From contig JAHEIA010000113.1 in assembly GCA_024639625.1 (NCBI GenBank), positions 1 through 6,824 on the forward strand: a stretch of 6,824 nt of DNA. The letters run 5' to 3'. The position numbers and the translations under genes are program-made. The notes below the pieces were generated by a model, which saw only the letters and a list, made by a program, of their open reading frames with translations, had not been told where the DNA came from and did not search any database. Of the stretch, positions 5,120 through 6,824 are shown one piece after another (the stretch's first letter is position 1; each line of letters starts with the position of its first letter). This DNA comes from Chromatiales bacterium. Its GTDB lineage: Bacteria; Pseudomonadota; Gammaproteobacteria; Chromatiales; Chromatiaceae.

Positions 5120-6824
5120 TCAGATCGCCAATTTCTCGACACGTTTGCCGCCATAGATCAGGTTGACCACCGCCCGGGTACCGATGATGGCGGTGAACAT
5201 GGAGGTCAAGATGCCGATAAAAAGCGTCACCGCGAAGCCCTTGATGGGTCCGGTACCGAAACTGAACAAAACAATCGCCGCGATCAGGGTCGTGATATTG
5301 GCATCCACGATGGTGGAGAACGCCTTCTCGTATCCGGCATGGATACTGGCCTGAGGCGTGCTGCCCACACGGATCTCCTCGCGTATGCGCTCGAATATGA
5401 GCACATTGGCGTCCACCGCCATACCCACGGTGAGTACGATCCCGGCAATACCCGGCAGCGTCAGGGTAGCCTGCAGCATCGACAGGATGGACACGATCAA
5501 CACCAGATTCATCGCCAGCGCCAAGTCGGCCACCAGGCCGAACACCCGGTAATAGAGCGCCATGAAGACCATCACCAGCACCAGCCCGATCACCACGGAG
5601 AGGAAACCCTGGTCGATGTTGTCCTGGCCGAGACTCGGACCGATGGTGCGCTCTTCCACGATGTCGATCGGGGCGGCCAGGGCGCCAGCGCGCAGCAGCA
5701 GGGCCAGGTCCCTCGCCTCTTCGGTGCTGTCGAGGCCGGTGGTCTGAAAACGCCTACCGAAGGGCTCCAGGATGTTGGCGACGCTGATGACCTCCTCTAC
5801 CGGGATCTTGCGCTTCACCAACTCGCCGTTCACCTCCCGGGTCACCACCCGGTTCTCGATGAACACGACCGCCATCGGCTTACCCACGTTCTCGGTGGTC
5901 ACCGTTCGCATGCGCCTCGCCCCTTGGCCGTCGAGGCTGACAAAAACCGCCGGAGATCCGCTTCGCTGGTCGAAACCGGAGGAGGCGTCGGTGATCTGAT
6001 CGCCGGTCACGATCACCTGCTTCTTCAACAGGATCGGCTGCCCGGAGCGTTCGTAGTAGAGTTTCGAACCCGGAGGCACCCGGCCGCTCACCGCATCCTC
6101 GACGCTGTGCTCGGTATCCGCCAGGCGGTACTCCAGGGTCGCCGTGGCGCCCAGGATCTCCTTCAAACGCGAAGGATCCTGGGCACCGGGAAGCTGCACC
6201 ACGATGCGCCGGTCGCCCTGCTGCTGGATCACAGGCTCGGCGACCCCGAGGGCGTTTACCCGATTGCGCAGTGTGGTGATGTTCTGCTCCAGGGCGAACT
6301 TGCGAATCGCCTGCCGATCCCCCTCCGTCAGGCCGGCGGTCAGCAGAAAATTGTCACCGTCTTCACGCGTGTCCAAAACCAGGTTGCGGAATTCACTGTG
6401 CACCACATCCTCGGCACGGTCCCGGGTTGCCGCATCGCGGAACTTGACCACAACCTGCCCCGGTTCGCGGGATACGGTCACGTAACGAACCTTCTCCTTG
6501 CGCAGCAGCGAACGGATGTCCCCGGTGTAGCGTTCCAGCGCTTGTTCGACCGCCGCGTCCATGTCGACGTCGATGAGCACGTGGATCCCGCCCCGCAGGT
6601 CGAGTCCGAGATACATCGGCTCGGCGTCCAGGGCACTCAACCAGGCGGGGAGGTCCGAGGCCAGGGTCAGGGCCCGGTTGAGATCGTCGCCGACGGCGGC
6701 TTCCAGCGCGTCCTGGGCCTTCAGTTGATCCTCGGATGAGGCGAAACGGACCAGAATCCGATCCTCTTTCGGCTCGATCCCCTTGACGGCTACGCCTGCC
6801 TCTTGCAGGGCGGACCGTATCTTT
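5120..6824 (-). CDS. secD: Protein translocase subunit SecD (5' end cut off by window edge)
   Basis: SecD is the larger membrane subunit of the SecDF export motor. The minus-strand frame is open from 6823 down to a TGA at 5122-5120, giving 567 visible residues. The upstream part (residues 1-61, ending at 6641) reads into DLPAWLSALDAEPMYLGLDLRGG and matches the E. coli protein in spacing, so the gene continues past 6824. The TTG at 6640 is not its start. By comparison with the 615-residue E. coli protein, about 50 N-terminal residues including TM1 are missing. Visible parts are the LGLDLRGG motif, the periplasmic P1 domain with NRVNALGVAEPVIQQQG and LPGAQDPSRLKEILGATATLE, the RAGALAAPIDIVEERTIGPSLG linker, and five C-terminal membrane segments. 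Asp471 of the visible protein, in GMAVDANVLIFERIREE, lies 96 residues from the C-terminus, exactly like E. coli Asp519. yajC and tgt are the usual upstream neighbours but lie outside. Confidence 0.97.
   Translation of the reverse strand, partial: KIRSALQEAGVAVKGIEPKEDRILVRFASSEDQLKAQDALEAAVGDDLNRALTLASDLPAWLSALDAEPMYLGLDLRGGIHVLIDVDMDAAVEQALERYTGDIRSLLRKEKVRYVTVSREPGQVVVKFRDAATRDRAEDVVHSEFRNLVLDTREDGDNFLLTAGLTEGDRQAIRKFALEQNITTLRNRVNALGVAEPVIQQQGDRRIVVQLPGAQDPSRLKEILGATATLEYRLADTEHSVEDAVSGRVPPGSKLYYERSGQPILLKKQVIVTGDQITDASSGFDQRSGSPAVFVSLDGQGARRMRTVTTENVGKPMAVVFIENRVVTREVNGELVKRKIPVEEVISVANILEPFGRRFQTTGLDSTEEARDLALLLRAGALAAPIDIVEERTIGPSLGQDNIDQGFLSVVIGLVLVMVFMALYYRVFGLVADLALAMNLVLIVSILSMLQATLTLPGIAGIVLTVGMAVDANVLIFERIREEIRVGSTPQASIHAGYEKAFSTIVDANITTLIAAIVLFSFGTGPIKGFAVTLFIGILTSMFTAIIGTRAVVNLIYGGKRVEKLAI

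Noticed and set aside
6638..6640. TTG as the start of secD
   Set aside because: The frame stays open upstream to the window edge, and the 61 extra codons match the N-terminal region of E. coli SecD, so this is an internal leucine codon.
5108..6739. Long plus-strand open frame (543 codons) opposite secD
   Set aside because: It is fully antisense to an unmistakable secD. Its translation is rich in His, Gln, Arg and Asp with no recognisable domain. Long antisense frames are common in GC-rich genes because of codon bias.

Overview
The window is a GC-rich, densely packed stretch of housekeeping chromosome. The encoded proteins look gammaproteobacterial: IscS, IscR, TrmJ, SuhB, SecF and SecD are all close in length and motif spacing to their E. 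coli counterparts. CysE is instead the short form, which resembles the CysE of Pseudomonas and Azotobacter. I would guess a non-enteric gammaproteobacterium, for example of the Chromatiales type, but the genus cannot be fixed from this sequence alone. I see no mobile element, CRISPR array, tRNA, rRNA or sign of horizontal transfer.

Layout from left to right: iscS (minus strand, its C-terminal end cut off by the left window edge), iscR (minus, GTG start), cysE (minus), trmJ (minus), suhB (plus, divergent from trmJ), secF (minus, convergent with suhB) and secD (minus, its N-terminal end cut off by the right window edge). Only suhB is on the plus strand. Every gap between genes is 143 bp or shorter.

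The genes form three functional groups. CysE makes O-acetylserine, the precursor of cysteine. IscS takes sulfur from cysteine for Fe-S clusters and tRNA thiolation, and IscR senses Fe-S status. A near-consensus Type 1 IscR operator overlaps the -35 element of a good promoter just before iscR, so the iscR-iscS unit is very probably autorepressed as in E. coli. TrmJ (tRNA position 32 2'-O-methylation) and SuhB (inositol monophosphatase family, with an rRNA transcription role in E. coli) are divergently transcribed from a short region whose two start sites are near mirror images. SecD and SecF are the membrane components that use the proton-motive force to assist Sec protein export. They form an operon whose upstream part lies beyond the window.

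I did not find a previously undescribed system. The observations most worth a second look are the IscR operator, the inverted repeat spanning both the trmJ and suhB start codons without Shine-Dalgarno sequences, and the placement of cysE directly upstream of the IscR-controlled operon.
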